A stretch of 64,000 nt of DNA from Oenanthe sinensis (Eukaryota > Streptophyta > Magnoliopsida > Apiales > Apiaceae), in assembly GCA_028671895.1 (NCBI GenBank), contig CM053794.1, forward strand, positions 17,284,501 to 17,348,500, in the 5' to 3' direction. Below the pieces are notes generated by a model, which saw only the letters and a program-made list of their open reading frames with translations, did not search any database and was not told where the DNA came from. Positions 44,561-57,390 of the stretch are shown here, piece after piece. The translations under genes and the position numbers were made by a program. Within the stretch, counting starts at the first letter, position 1, and each line of letters begins with the position of its first letter.

Positions 44561-45181
44561 AACCTACAGGGTCACACACAAAGAACGCTTGAAGGAGAAA
44601 TAATTTAAATTATGAATTTAAATTAAATAATTAATTTATTTTATTTATGATATTAATTAAGTATGACTTAATTAATTATATAAATAGAATAAATGAATTA
44701 CTTAAACTAATTCCAAAATTAATAATTAATTAATTAAGTGAGACTTAATTAAATAATTTAGAATTTTGGATTAGTATTAATTATAATTGGATTATAATTA
44801 GAAAACTTATTCTTCTCTCTATATAATCTCTTTATGGGCTGATTTAATAAAATAGAGATTTTACAAAAACCCTAGCCGCTCTGAGAGAGGAGGAAGATAG
44901 AGAGAGAAGAAGTTTTCGGGTGCTAGTACACATCAATCCTTCATGAAAAGTGTTCGTGTGGATACCGTAGAGCGTAGATCGCGAGAGCGGGATACGTGGT
45001 GATTAAACAAGCTTTGGACCTCCATTAATCTTCCATTAATGAACTGTTAAACCTTCTAAAGGTATTTATTCTTTATCTCTGAATTAAATCTTTTGTTTTC
45101 GCATGGATCCTGCGGAGGGTTTCACTATTTTGATTTATTTTTCGCGTTTATTCCACTGCGTTTGTGTCACGAAACCCTTCA
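44561..45181 (+). repeat. LTR2 of the array, second part
   Basis: Continues LTR2 from AACCTACAGGG to the end CCCTTCA. It shares AATAGAGATTTTACAAAAA and the CTTCA ending with LTR4. Confidence 0.92.
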
Positions 45182-47372
45182 ATGGTATCAAAGCTACTTG
45201 CGAAACGTTTTAATTCGGTTATGTGCTTAACAGTTTTTGATATATAAGCATGTATGCGATCTATCATGATTTTATATTGATATAATATGTATATATTTAT
45301 ATATATTATGAATATATGATATTTTGTGATATATAATCATGTGATGATTATGTGTGTTGATGTATCTATATGATACATGTTTGTTCTTATTATGGGAATC
45401 GTATTCGATACGAATTCTGAAACGGCTGCCGTTGATTTTCTGAAATCTGTGTCCGTTGTCCGATTTTCGCAAACGATATGTGTTTTCTGACTGTAATCGG
45501 GTCACTGAGCAATACTTACATATTCAGCTCTGCGTCTGTAAGCCATTACATGTCGTTACAGCCTCCAAAACGGTGATTTATGATTTTCTGAAAATTATTT
45601 GATTTTCTAAAATTTTGAGTATATGTATGTATATATTATGAATATATGATATTCATGTAATGTATAATCATATGAGGATTGTATGTATCTCTGTGTATGT
45701 ATATATGATATATGTTTGTTCTTGTTATGAGAATTGTATATGATACGATTTCTGAAACACCGTCAGATTTGGAGAAATCTGACTGCTGTATCCGATTTTC
45801 GTAAACGATATGTGTTTTCTGACTGGAATCGGACCAATGAACAAAACTGATAGCTTTTTATCACCGACGGGTCTGTAAGGCGTTTGACGTCGTTAAGGGC
45901 CTCTAAATAGCGATTTATTATCTTCAGAAATCTGTTTTTAATTTTCTGAAATTTCGAAATTTGTTATATATGATTATATGATATGATTATATAATATGAG
46001 ATATATTATATGTGTTATATGATAGCATGGTGGATGGTTATGGCCTAAAGACCCATAGGATAGAGGTTTTGATTTATGGTTTTGGTTTCTAAATACGACT
46101 TGCATGTCGTTTATTCATTGTAATTTAATTATCTCGAATGTAACTCGAGTTCTTCTTGTAATTTCATTAGAATAGTTTTATTTTTTATTATTCAATGTAA
46201 TTATCAATGAAGACTTGCAAGTAAGGAGGCGATCCAAAAGGGGATGATGGAGCAATGAAGAAAGATGACATGTAATAGATAGTATTTTTAAAACCACCAT
46301 AGACTGACCTTGATATTTCCATTAGCTTGGAAATATCATATAGGATGGGGCCATAACCAAACACGTTTAATTTACGCACATTACATATATGTATATGATT
46401 GCATGTATTGGTATGTATGCGTAGATATAATTGAGATGCATGCTTAATATTGATTAATCATGTATGTATTAGATACGACACCCATACCATGTTTGCTTAA
46501 ACAAGATAAAATCTGTAACGATTCAAGATTTTAAAATTAACAAACGATCATGAGATTCTTGTGTTTATGAAATATGGATTTTTAAAACACGGAATTAAAT
46601 ATGGATTTTTGATATCTATAATTGGGATTTTCTGACAAAAGCGGATATGCGTATTCGTAAGGCTGAGGGGTTTTAAGTGTGACCATTGGTATCCTCCATC
46701 TACCTGGGAAATGAACAATTTAAGATGTCGATTTGAAATATTTGGTTCAAGGAAAAATTGAGAATCTCTTTATGATGTGATCATGATCGTTATAAATTTT
46801 CTAAAACCCCTTAACAAAATATTAAGTTTTACTCGGATGCTTTCCAATGAATGAACACCCATCGAATCCTAGATCGATAAGGGGAAGGACTGTCAGTGGC
46901 AGGGGACTCCTATCTATCGTGGTGAGATGCGACGAATATAAACGGTTATATTCGGCCGTTGTATCATTGGGTCTAACTTAACTGAGTCGTCATAATAAGT
47001 GAAAATAAATGGTTATATTCAACTATTATGAACTTAGAAGCATAGAGTTTGGTTAAAAGTCTATTAGATAGATAAGATCAATCGTTATTCACCAAACTAT
47101 CCAAGAATTATATATGATATAATTGACAACTGTTGTCTACCTAAATAATCATTTTCTAATGACTTCCAGTGGTTGACTTAGGACATGACGAAATATGGAT
47201 CTTGGCTCACTAGAAAGAATTATGGGATATACTTTCCAAATTAATAGTAAGGGCTATCAGTTTGATAAAAATAGTGGGAGGTATATGATGATATACCATA
47301 ATCACTTAAACATAATTAATATTAAAATTGCAATCTAGTTTATTTTATGCACTTTAATATTGTAGATATCAA
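45182..47372 (+). other. Primer-binding site and leader, internal copy B
   Basis: Opens ATGGTATCAAAGCTA, closer to the canonical primer-binding site than copy A but with one change. A leader of about 2.2 kb has the same internal duplication as copy A and a few small indels, for example an extra ATATGATATG near 45978. No coding region is seen. Confidence 0.8.
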
Positions 47373-48160
47373 ATGATAAACACAAACAACTTCTTTATGC
47401 GATCAGTTCTTGAGAAGGACAAGTTGACGAGAATATATTTCCTTGACTGACATAGGAGCTTGAGGATCGTCCTCGGGCACCACGATATTAGTCAAATCTT
47501 TTCCCCTGCTCTTAAAGTTGAGAATGTAACATGTGCAAATCATAGTGCTTATTGGAAGTAAATTGATGTTGCGACTGATGTTTCATGTCTCATGCTCGCA
47601 AATATATGTGCTGAGCTTAAGAAGCAATACAAGCATATAGATGCTTATGAAACGATTGAGCACAAGATATATTTGAAAGGGCACTATACACTTACAAGTA
47701 GGGAGAGTGAGACCCGGTTACACCACATGTTCTAAAGAGTATAGGGTATAATGAATACCATTGATATTTTGGGTTTCCAGATTGGTCTGGAGACAGTTAG
47801 ATTTGATCTTACAATCTCTGGACAAATATTATTCTTATTTTGTTATGAACAATAAAGTGAATAAGATTGGTAAAACACCCATTGAGTTGCTAAGCATGTT
47901 GAGAACTGCTGAAAGTAATATGATAAATGCATGAACTACTACTATATTGATGGTAAACATAGGGAATGCAAAAGGGAAAGGAAAATGGAAAGGCAAAGAG
48001 AAGATTTGATCTAGTTCCGTTGTCAAACCAAAGTCCAATCCCTAAAGCAGACTCTAAAGTCTGAATGAGGTGTTGATAAAGAAGACGATTGTCACTTCTG
48101 TGGAAAGTTGGGAGACTGGAAATTAAACTGTCATGCTTAATTGGAAGATCGGAAGATGAT
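47373..48160 (+). pseudogene. gag, internal copy B
   Basis: Starts at ATG 47373. It has the same stops and the same CHFCGKLGDWKLNC knuckle as copy A (about 48090-48131). Point differences from copy A are few. Non-functional. Confidence 0.85.
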
Positions 48161-49197
48161 GATCAATAAAGGTCAAGCTTAAGGTATCGGGTTGGAATTG
48201 GAGTAAAGATAGTTGCTCTGGTTCGAGGAACTCGTTACTTAATTTTTGGCCTATAAGGAAAATTTAGAACTTGATAATTGTTATAACGTGCTTGCAATTG
48301 GCAGGGACATTATTTCAGTTTCTTGTTTGGACAAGAAAGGCTTTTTCATTTTAATTAAATAACAATAGTTGTTTATTCTATTTTGATGATGAGCCTTATA
48401 ATGTTGCACAACTAATTAACAATTTATATGTTCTAAAATGACTCAAATAAAATATTACCTTTGGCACTGTTGTTGAGGCCATATTAATGAGACACGCATT
48501 TTCAGAATACTTAAGGATGCATTCATGGAAAAGTTTGATTATGAATTATACAAAAGGATGCGAATCTTGGCTTATTTGGCAAAATGACTAAAGCTCCTTT
48601 TACCGGACATGGTGAAGGGATCATTGAATGGGTATGACTTATACATAGTGATGTATGTGGTCATATGTGTACGATGACAAAAGGTAGATTTTATTAACTT
48701 CATAAAATTTACTAATTATTTTAGTAGATACGGATATATGTATCTTTTGAAGAACTAATCCAAATCATTTATAAAGTTCAAAGACTATAAAGATGAAGTA
48801 GAAAATCTCAAAGAAAGGTTTTTGATAGGAGGGATCACACCTTGTTGGACATGGTGCGATCAATGTTGAGTCAATAAATCTTCTAATTAGTTTCTGGGGT
48901 TGCACTCTGGAAACGACTCCACATACACTTAACATTGTTCCTACTAAAATGGTTCAAAAGAATCCTTATGAGATATGGACTGAGAAACGTCACAACATGT
49001 CATTTATGAAAATTTGGGGATGTGAAGCGTTTGTGAAACGTCTAATCTATGACAAGCTAGGACCAAAATCAGATAAATGTAATTTTGTGGAATACCCAAC
49101 TGAAACAAGGGGTTATTCTTTCTATAATCCTTCCGAGAATAAAGTGTTTGTTGTTCGAACTGCTGAGAGACAGTGGGGGGATAATAGATCTCAATGA
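48161..49197 (+). pseudogene. Protease remnant and integrase, internal copy B
   Basis: Carries the same missing protease segment and the same missing integrase core segment as copy A. The open piece 48949-49197 has NPYEIWTEKRHNMSFMKIWG and GYSFYNPSENKVFVVRTA. Shared breaks show both copies come from one already defective sequence. Confidence 0.85.
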
Positions 49198-50245
49198 AGT
49201 TTGAGACCCACATGATAATGTTGAACCAATGGAGGAACCTGAGCAGAATATACAAGAAAAATAATACTGCTTAAGAAACACAGGTATTCGTAGGTCTAGT
49301 AGGATTCGTCATGAGCTCGAGAGATAATATGGATTTCTCTTGACTCAAGATGGTGATGTGATGCTTATGGATGAAGATGAGCCTCTCACCTACCAAGACG
49401 CTATGAACACTCCAGATTCTAAGAGATGGCTGGATGCTATTAAATCTGAGATGGAATCCATGTATACTAATCAAGTATGGACTTTGGTTGATCCACCTGA
49501 AGGGGTAAAACCTATAGGGTGCAAGTGGGTTTTCAAGAAGAAGACCGACATGGATGCTAATGTACAGACCTATAAGGCACGATTGATGGCAAAAGGTTTC
49601 AAGAAAATTCATGGTATTGACTATGATGAGACCTTTTCACCAGTTGTTATGGTCATGTCCATCAGGATTTTGCTTGCTATAGCTGCTTACTATGACTATG
49701 AAATTTGGTAAATGGATGTCAAAACCGCTTTCTTAAATGAGAGCCTTGAAGAAGATATGGATGTGTACATGACACACCCTAAGGGTTTTGTTGATCTAAA
49801 GGATGCTGGAAATGTATGTAAGTTGCGTCGATCCATTTATGGATTAAAGCAGGCCTCGAGGAGATGGAACATTTGTTTTCATGAAACAGTCAAAAAGAGT
49901 TTGACTTTATTCAGAATGAAGATGAAACTTGTGTTTACAAGAAGTTTAGTGGGAGCCATGTGGCATTCCTAGTATTATATGTTGATGATATATTACTAAT
50001 AGGGAATTACATTCCTTCTCTACAGACTGTGAAGACTTGGTTGAGAAATAATTTCTCAATGAAAGACTTAGGCGATGTGACATATATATTAGGGATCGAG
50101 ATCTATAGAGATAGATCAAGGTAATTGATCGGCCTAATTTAGAGTACATACATTGACAAAGTTTTGCATCGATTTCAAATGCAAAGAGACTAAAATGGAT
50201 ATGTCCCAATGTCTCATGGGATAGTGATCTCAAAATAAAATTTGT
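49198..50245 (+). pseudogene. Linker and reverse transcriptase, internal copy B
   Basis: Pieces 49340-49711 and 49712-49972. The linker start is better kept than in copy A (LTYQDAMNTPDSKRWLDAIK). The TAA before MDVKTAFLNE is at 49709-49711, as in copy A. YVDD codons are at 49978-49989. Confidence 0.88.
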
Positions 50246-50839
50246 CCTAAATCATTGGATGATAGGGATTGCATGAGTAAAATTCCATACGCGTCAGCAA
50301 TTGGTTTTATAATGTATGCAATGATATGTACTTGTCCTGATGTCTCGTATGCTTTAACCATGATGAGTAGATACCGATCTAATCCAGGTGAAGGTCACTG
50401 GACGACAGTCAAGAATATTCTTAAGTACTTAAAGAGGACTAAAGATTCATTCTTGTTATATGGAGGAGATGTGAAGCTAGTTGTAAGAGGTTTCAGTGAT
50501 ACTAGTTTCTAGACAGATAATGATAATTTAATGTTTCTGTCTAGCTTTGTGTTTTATTGCTGGAATGGTTCACAGCAAAGACAATTGTTGATTTTACAAT
50601 AGAACTTGAGTATATTGATGCTTGTGAAGCAGCCAAGGAGGCTGTTTGGGCATGTACTTAGGAGATATCACCTAATTAATGAGATTAATGATCAAGGAGA
50701 TATACGTATGTAAAGTGTATACTAATAATAATATTGCAGACACACTGACTAAGGCTTTGTCGCAGCAGAAGCACGAAAGTCACACTAGTTCCATGAGTAT
50801 TGGATACTTGGGTAATTGGCTCTAGTGCAAGTGAGAGAT
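50246..50839 (+). pseudogene. RT end, RNase H and polypurine tract, internal copy B
   Basis: The open piece 50255-50512 is nearly identical to copy A. After a stop at FSDTSF the RNase H C-terminal part is broken; the end text DTLTKALSQQKHESH remains. The polypurine tract GCAAGTGAGAGAT occupies 50827-50839. Confidence 0.85.
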
Positions 50840-52369
50840 TGTTAGTAATTGTGCTCTAGAGACAATACTTTTTATATTTTAAGGAAAATATTTATTATTA
50901 AGGATTATGTTTTATTGATTATTATTTATTTATTATGTTTTATTTACTGCGTAATAAATTGAAAGCATAATAAATGTCCTTGGAATTTTGATATGTATTA
51001 TATATCTTTAAGTATGAAACTTAAAAATGAGATTATATGAATAGTATCTTATTCCTAAAATTCCCTAGTCGAGTATTATTATTTAAGGACAATAATAATG
51101 CACAAAGACTAGTATGTTTCTTGACAGATGACCACATCTCATTGGTCATAGGTATGGGGATACTAAAGTCAAGAACATAAGTGCATGTATCAATGCATGG
51201 CACTGGAATGACCCGCCGTGAGATTCTACATGTTAAGTAAGTGTCATAAGTAATTCTCACTGTGATAATGGTGTAATGATCCTTAGACCTGAAATCATTA
51301 TATTTCTATACGAGAATTAATATACTTTGATTACATTAAAAGTTACCTTTGACCGGGTGATGATAAAAGTGGACATTGGGTATATTATGAATCGTATGAG
51401 AAATATGAATGATCTAGATGGGATTTAATCCTCCTAATTTTAGGAGTGATATTATTGGCCTCTTGTTTGAGTGAGACTATGAAATGCACGGCCGTGCTCA
51501 AATGTTGATTTGATTTTAATAGTCTACTCATCGATCAAGAAAATAAAGATTAAATTATGAAGAGGATGACACGAGACATGCCTTGAGTTTAATCTATAAT
51601 ATCAAGATTAAAGGGATTATATTACATGGAACATTATTCACGAAAGGCTTAATCGAATCACCGATTTATTATTATTACATGGGTAGCAATGATGTATTAC
51701 TAGATGCCGCTCATTGTTTACAATTTTAATTAGATATTAAAATTGTTGCCAACATAATAATAACCTACAGGGTCACACACAAAGAACGCTTGAAGGAGAA
51801 ATAATTTAAATTAAATAAGTAATTTATTTTATTTATGATATTAATTAAGTATGACTTAATTAATTATATAAATAGAATAAATGAATTACTTAAACTAATT
51901 CCAAAATTAATAATTAATTAATTAAGTGAGACTTAATTAAATAATTTAAAATTTTGGATTAGTATTAATTATAATTGGATTATAATTAGAAAACTTATTC
52001 CTCTCTCTATATAATCTCTTTATGGGCTGATTTAATAAAATAGAGATTTTACAAAAATCCTAGCCGCTCTGAGAGAGGAGGAAGATAGAGAGAGAAAAAG
52101 TTTTCGGGTGCTAGTACACATCAATCCTTCATGAAAAGTGTTCATGTGGATACCGTAGAGCGTAGATCGCGAGAGCGGGATACGTGGTGATTAAACAAGC
52201 TTTGGACCTCCATTAATCTTCCATTAATGAACTGTTAAAGCTTCTAAAGGTATTTATTCTTTATCTCCGAATTAAATCTTTTATTTTCGCATGGATCCTG
52301 CGGAGGGTTTCGCTATTTTGATTTATTTTTCGCGTTTATTCCGCTGCGTTTGTGTCACGAAACCCTTCA
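50840..52369 (+). repeat. LTR4 of the array (1530 bp)
   Basis: TGTTAGTAATTG to CCCTTCA, followed by the GGTTA target copy. It lacks about 13 bases (ATTATGAATTTAA region near 51810) present in LTR1 and LTR3. It pairs with LTR2 by the variants noted there. Confidence 0.95.
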
Positions 52370-52374
52370 GGTTA
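52370..52374. repeat. Right target-site duplication of the tandem array (GGTTA)
   Basis: Identical to 34878-34882. Confidence 0.95.
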
Positions 52375-53289
52375 TTATTATGTTGGCAATAATTTTATTA
52401 TCTAATAATAAAATTATAAACAATGAGCAGCATCTAGTAATATATCATTGTTACCCAAGTAACAATAATAATTGGTGATTCAATTAGACTTTCGTGAATA
52501 ATGTGCAATGTAATATAATCCCTTTAACCTTATATTATAGATCAAACTCGGAGCTGTATAGTGTAATCCTCTTCAACGTTTAATCTTGGTTTCCTTGATC
52601 AATGAGTAGACTATTTAAACAAATCAATATTTGAGCATGACCATGCATTTCATAGTCTCACTCAATCAAGAGGCCAATAATATCAATCCTAAAATCGGAG
52701 GGTTAAATCCTATATCTATCATTCATATTCCTCATACGATTCATAGCATACCCAATGTCTACCTTTATCATTACCCAGTTAAAAGTAACTTTGAGTGTAA
52801 TCAAAGTATATTAATTCTCGTATAGAAATATAATAATTTCAAGTCAGAGGATCATTACATCATTATCACACTGAGATTTCTTATGACACTTATTAACATG
52901 TAGAATCTCATGGCGGGTCTTTCCAGTGTCATGTATTGATACATACACTTATGTTCTTGACTTTAGTATCACCATACCTATGACCAATTAGATGTGGTCA
53001 TCTGTCAACAGACATACTAGTCTTATTGCATTATTATTGTCCTTAAATAATAATACTTGACTATGGAATTTTAGGAATAAAATATTATTCATATAATCTC
53101 ATTTTTAAGTCACATACTTAAAGATATATATTACGTATTAATATTCCAAGTACATTTATTATTCTTTTAATTTATAACGCAGTAAATAAAGACATAATAA
53201 ATATTAATTAAATAATCACATAAAAAATAATCCTTAATTATTTTCAATAAAACATTAAAAGTATTGTCTGTAGGACACCAATACTAATA
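52375..53289 (-). repeat. 5' LTR of the old Copia, second part
   Basis: Resumes the LTR exactly where 34882 stopped and aligns with 14577-15495. The coding-strand first bases should be TGTTAGTATT; here they read TATTAGTATT, one transition in the terminal dinucleotide. CTCAT follows as the target copy. Confidence 0.9.
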
Positions 53290-53294
53290 CTCAT
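53290..53294. repeat. Right target-site duplication of the old Copia (CTCAT)
   Basis: Pairs with CTCAC at 13975-13979, one transition apart. Gypsy pol continues on both sides. Confidence 0.75.
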
Positions 53295-56200
53295 AACTCA
53301 TTTTCTACTTCCCAAGTTGAGTCTTCAGCCTACTCGATTTTGTACAATAATATTACTAGCATTATTACTTCACTTCTCAACACCTGCTCTAATCAGTCGA
53401 TGCTCTTTATAAGTTCATAGTCTAACGCTTGTATAATGTTCGTGCTATAATTTTCTAATGCTATTGTATGGAACGTGCAATGGATTCGTTAAAATTGGGA
53501 AGTAGTGCCACTTGGTAGACACCTTTCCGATATACTTTAAGACCTTAAAAGATTCAATACTACTCGAGCTTAAGTTCTCTTTCTTACCAAATCATGTTAC
53601 TTCTTTCCATGATAATACTTTTAGTAGTACGAAGTCTCCCGCTTCATACTCTCTGCCTTTTCTGATTTGATCACCAACTTCGTTGTCTATCTTGAGTTAT
53701 CATTAATTTCTTTCAAATACTATAACTTGTATTCTATGCCTGTCGAACCGGTTCTTATCCCCAGTTATGTATCATTCATTGATTTGCCCCTAACAGAAGG
53801 TAGATCGACATCTTTCTTCCGTACTAAACTTCGTAAAGCGGCATGCCTATATGTGAGTGGTAACTAGTGTCGTAAGAAAACTCTATATGTAGTAAGTAAT
53901 TACCCCAACTCCTTTTGAAATCGAAGATACAAACTTTCTATGAAGAGACAACATTGTAGATGATTTTAATAGAGATCTTTTCAATGAATTTCATTGTAAC
54001 AAAACGATCAGAGTGATTTGTAGATCAATAAATCATTTTAAATGTATATGAGAGATAAAAAAGAAAATAATTTTGGATATGACTGAGAACTATCATATTT
54101 TTACTTAAGATGACCAATCTTTAGTACTTTTTGGTTTACCACACGTAATTAGGTGGTTTCCCACTAGACTTTTATCACACAGACAAGAAGTCACACCATA
54201 TGCATTGTCTATCTCAATCGGATGACAAATTGTTAATAATCAGAAGAAGGGAACGATTTTGAAAAAAAAATCTTGTGAGCTTTCATTCCTTAACGTGTAT
54301 GGAACTTAAATTCAAAACAAGTTAATGCTTATCTAAGAACCAATTGAAAAAATCTCAAACCTATTATTTCCAATTCTATTCTTTCTGAGTGAATATATCT
54401 TTCAAACTCGTATGGTCTTTAGAAATTCTACACTTCTATCCATTTGAATGATATTTCCAAAGTTTAAGTGCAAACACTATGGCTATCAGCTCCAATTCAA
54501 GAGTAGGATACCTTAATTCATATTTCTTCAGTTACTCAGACGCATATAAAATTATTTCTACTATGTTGCTTCCGCGCACAATCAATCCTCCAAAAGACAT
54601 GTCATTATTAATTACTAACTTCGCCTTTTATCCTCTAGTAGTTACAACATCGGGTCGATTATCATCTATTCTTTAATTTCCTTAAAACTTCCTTCCCCAC
54701 TTACTACATGTCTCAAATTTTCAACTCATTTTACCAAAACTCACACTTAGAGAATTTGGCATCCAATCTCTTTTCTCTTAAGATTTCCAAGGCTATACAC
54801 ATTTTCCCTTCATATTCTTCTTTAATCTTTGGGCAGAACAAAATATTCCCTATGAAGACTACAACAACTTGTCCAATTATTTCTTAAAACTCTAATTAAA
54901 TCCATAAAAGTTACAGGTGCATTCATTAATACAACTATCTCATCTAAAACTCACTATATCTATAACGCGTACTAAACGCCATCTTTGAAAATCGTCTAGG
55001 ATAATGTTTAGTTAGTGATAATCGACACTCCATCTAGCTTCAAAAATTAGACTGCATTCTTTAAGTGGTCGAATAATTCATCTATCCCCAATAATGATAT
55101 ATTTTCTGCATTGACAATTTCTTTAACTCTTGGTAACCTAAGTTAAGTCTCATGTCGCTTTCATTTTCTCTTATTAACAAAACATGTGCATCCCATGGTG
55201 ACACACAAGACCTTATACCCTCTTTTTTCTAATAATTCTTACCACTGAGCGACCAACTCTTTCATCTCAAATGGTGTCAACCGATATAGGGAGCCTTCAA
55301 TGCTAACATAACTCCGGGAACAAGACCGAAAACTACTCTATGTCTCTATTTGGCGATTACCCTAGAATGATCTTTAGAAAACACTTCTTATAATTCAATA
55401 ACTATGGGAATCTCCTATCTACTAGGTATTTTTTCCCATATCAATCAGTTAGGCTAAGTAAGTCTCACATCCCTGCATAACAATTTCTTTTTTTTAATCT
55501 TAGTCAAAACTTCTTAATCTCGTTCCGCCCTCGTATACATTATCGTCCTTATTGGGAAATCTTAACTTCATTTTCTTACTAACACAGTTAATATGTGCGC
55601 CATCGCTAGTCAACTAATCTATTCCTAATATTTCGACAAAATTTTCAAACTTAAAAGAAATTAGATTTACGTAAAATTAATGCTCTAGTATCCCAATTTT
55701 ATATTATCGGCACATTTGACTAAATTGTAATTCAAGTTTCGTAAATACATTTTTCTCTCTGATGGAGAGCTCTAGTTCATTATCAAATGGTTTCTGAGGA
55801 TCTCCACAAATTTGGATTCCTTTCTAGTCCTCAAATTTCGTTTTCTTTCATCCCTTTCTTTTTCAGCCACTTCATTTCCACTTTCTATCATAGTTAGTTA
55901 TTTCCAACAACGTAACTCTATTTTGAATTCACTACCTTTGGAACAATCTTGACAATTCCTGTAGACTTTGGTTCATAATCTAACAGACTCTTGTTTCAGT
56001 TTTAAAACTTCAACTACATCTAATTCCAGATACTTAGGAAAGTATTCAAATGGTACAAAAGATAATTTATATAATAGACAGTCTCATTTAGAGAAGGACA
56101 TAAGTAATCTCATTGAACAGATCAGTAGGTAGGTTTGACTATAAGAAATTATTATTCCTCTAGTTCTGAAGTAGACTCAGCTCTGGGTTATTCTCTTCCC

Positions 56201-57370
56201 GAGCTTCCACTTCACTACGAATCTGTATCAATTGGATATCATTGGTGGGGTTTCTAGTGGTAAAACCATTGACTAAATTAAAATCCTTGAATTTATAATA
56301 AAAGATTCGTTTAAACTCTTTGTTTTAAGCTCACTGACTTTCTACTAAACTTTTAGGGTTGAAAAAATCTCACATTTTCAGAATGGTTGAAGTCATTCTA
56401 AATCTATTTATAAATAATCAAGTCTGAAGATTTTGACTTCTTTTAAATCACCATTTAAAATTCATTTATTGTCCCATTGGTTATAGTGAAGACTGGTTTC
56501 ATTTTAAGGTGCCATATTCATGTTATAGTAAGAAATAGATAGTTTATATGGTAAGGTGAAGCAATCAACTAGGTATAAGAATATGTCGATGACCATCATA
56601 TACGTCTATCGTCTCTTGCTTCCAATAGTCATCTTCTAAAACTTGTGACGTACACGATATTTAGTATAATGCTAAAAGGATGAATATTCTATCAATTATA
56701 TGTAATCTCAATCAAGACGAACTTATGGACCTATAATTGGGTTATGGGACTTTTTCTCGAACCTCCTATCTCAACTCAAACTATTTTATCATCAATGACT
56801 ACTCGGACCGCTCTCTAGTCCGAAATTCCACTTTTAAAAGAAGGAGTTTTGTATAAGCACTTATGCAATAGCTCATCTATACTGGTTAACCTAACCATCA
56901 TATTTACAATGTGGCGGTCATCTCTACCCCAAGGACTTAATTTAATCCAAAATCCTTAATATACTCAAAAACAACATCAAGTGTGTTGTGACTCTACATT
57001 ATATGCATACCATACATCATCTAAATTGATGCTTTACTTTTTATTCTCAGAGAATCCTCAACAAAATCCTCGTATTCCTCATCATCAAACAAACATCAAT
57101 AATATCCTTAGATCCATCATACTTCTCGTTAGTCTTGCAAATACCGGGTCATTGCCTATTTGGGAATAATTCCTCGAATCCGGCATAAAAATTATAACCT
57201 AAAAAGGTTCTCCACAATCTTGATATTACTAACTTAAGGTAATTGTCACGGTTCTATCTTATTCATTAGCACTATATTCGGTAGTCCAATAAGGAACTCT
57301 ACATGAGTTCTTACGTCCTCCTATTATATATATAACTCTTAACTCTCTCGTATCTAAGTACTATGACTCA
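53295..57370 (-). pseudogene. Gypsy gag-pol, heavily decayed
   Basis: No long open frame remains, but minus-strand text can be recognised. At about 53295-53360 a WEVENEL segment matches the end of a chromodomain-type tail. At about 53470-53660 is the GPY/F-type integrase end (REYEAGDFVLLKV, IESFKVLK). At 54830-55320 is Ty3-type RT: LYRLTPFEMKELVAQW, CTCFVNKRK, LGIDELFDHLKNA and SKMAFSTRYRYSEF. The order on the minus strand (RT, then integrase, then tail) is that of Ty3/gypsy, not Copia. Stops occur every few dozen codons. I could not place protease, gag or RNase H with confidence in 55320-57370. Confidence 0.8.
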
Positions 57371-57384
57371 GAGCTCTGATACCA
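57371..57384 (-). other. Primer-binding site of the Gypsy element
   Basis: Coding-strand TGGTATCAGAGCTC, six bases inside the LTR end GGGGCACCA. A perfect tRNA-iMet-type site despite the decay of the rest. Confidence 0.88.
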
Positions 57385-57390
57385 TTTCTG

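Larger units (their letters stand above)
34883..52369 (+). mobile_element. Tandem Copia array: LTR-internal-LTR-internal-LTR (17,487 bp)
   Basis: One pair of GGTTA target duplications encloses three full LTRs of one family, two internal regions of 5661 and 5658 bp in the same orientation, and a solo LTR nested in the middle LTR. Each internal region has its own primer-binding site, leader, broken gag-pol and polypurine tract. The two internal regions are nearly identical and share stop codons and deletions. The family is a relative of the old Copia it sits in, in opposite orientation. Confidence 0.93.
13980..53289 (-). mobile_element. Old Ty1/copia element inserted in the Gypsy pol
   Basis: A minus-strand Copia element. 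In coding order it has a 5' LTR (53289-52375 plus 34882-34272, split by the tandem array), a primer-binding site, a leader of about 1.8 kb, gag (32480-31761), element S inserted in gag, then zinc knuckle, protease, integrase, RT and RNase H (18730-15508), a polypurine tract and the 3' LTR (15495-13980). Target duplications are CTCAC and CTCAT. The LTRs differ at about eleven of the first 150 bases by eye, much more than those of S. The element is inactive: stops, a deletion and altered catalytic residues. Confidence 0.9.

Noticed and set aside
53295..57370. Small host genes in the Gypsy interior
   Set aside because: Short open stretches (53667-53867, 54479-54676, 56981-57169) lie on the strand opposite to the decayed Gypsy pol and show no domain or codon pattern.
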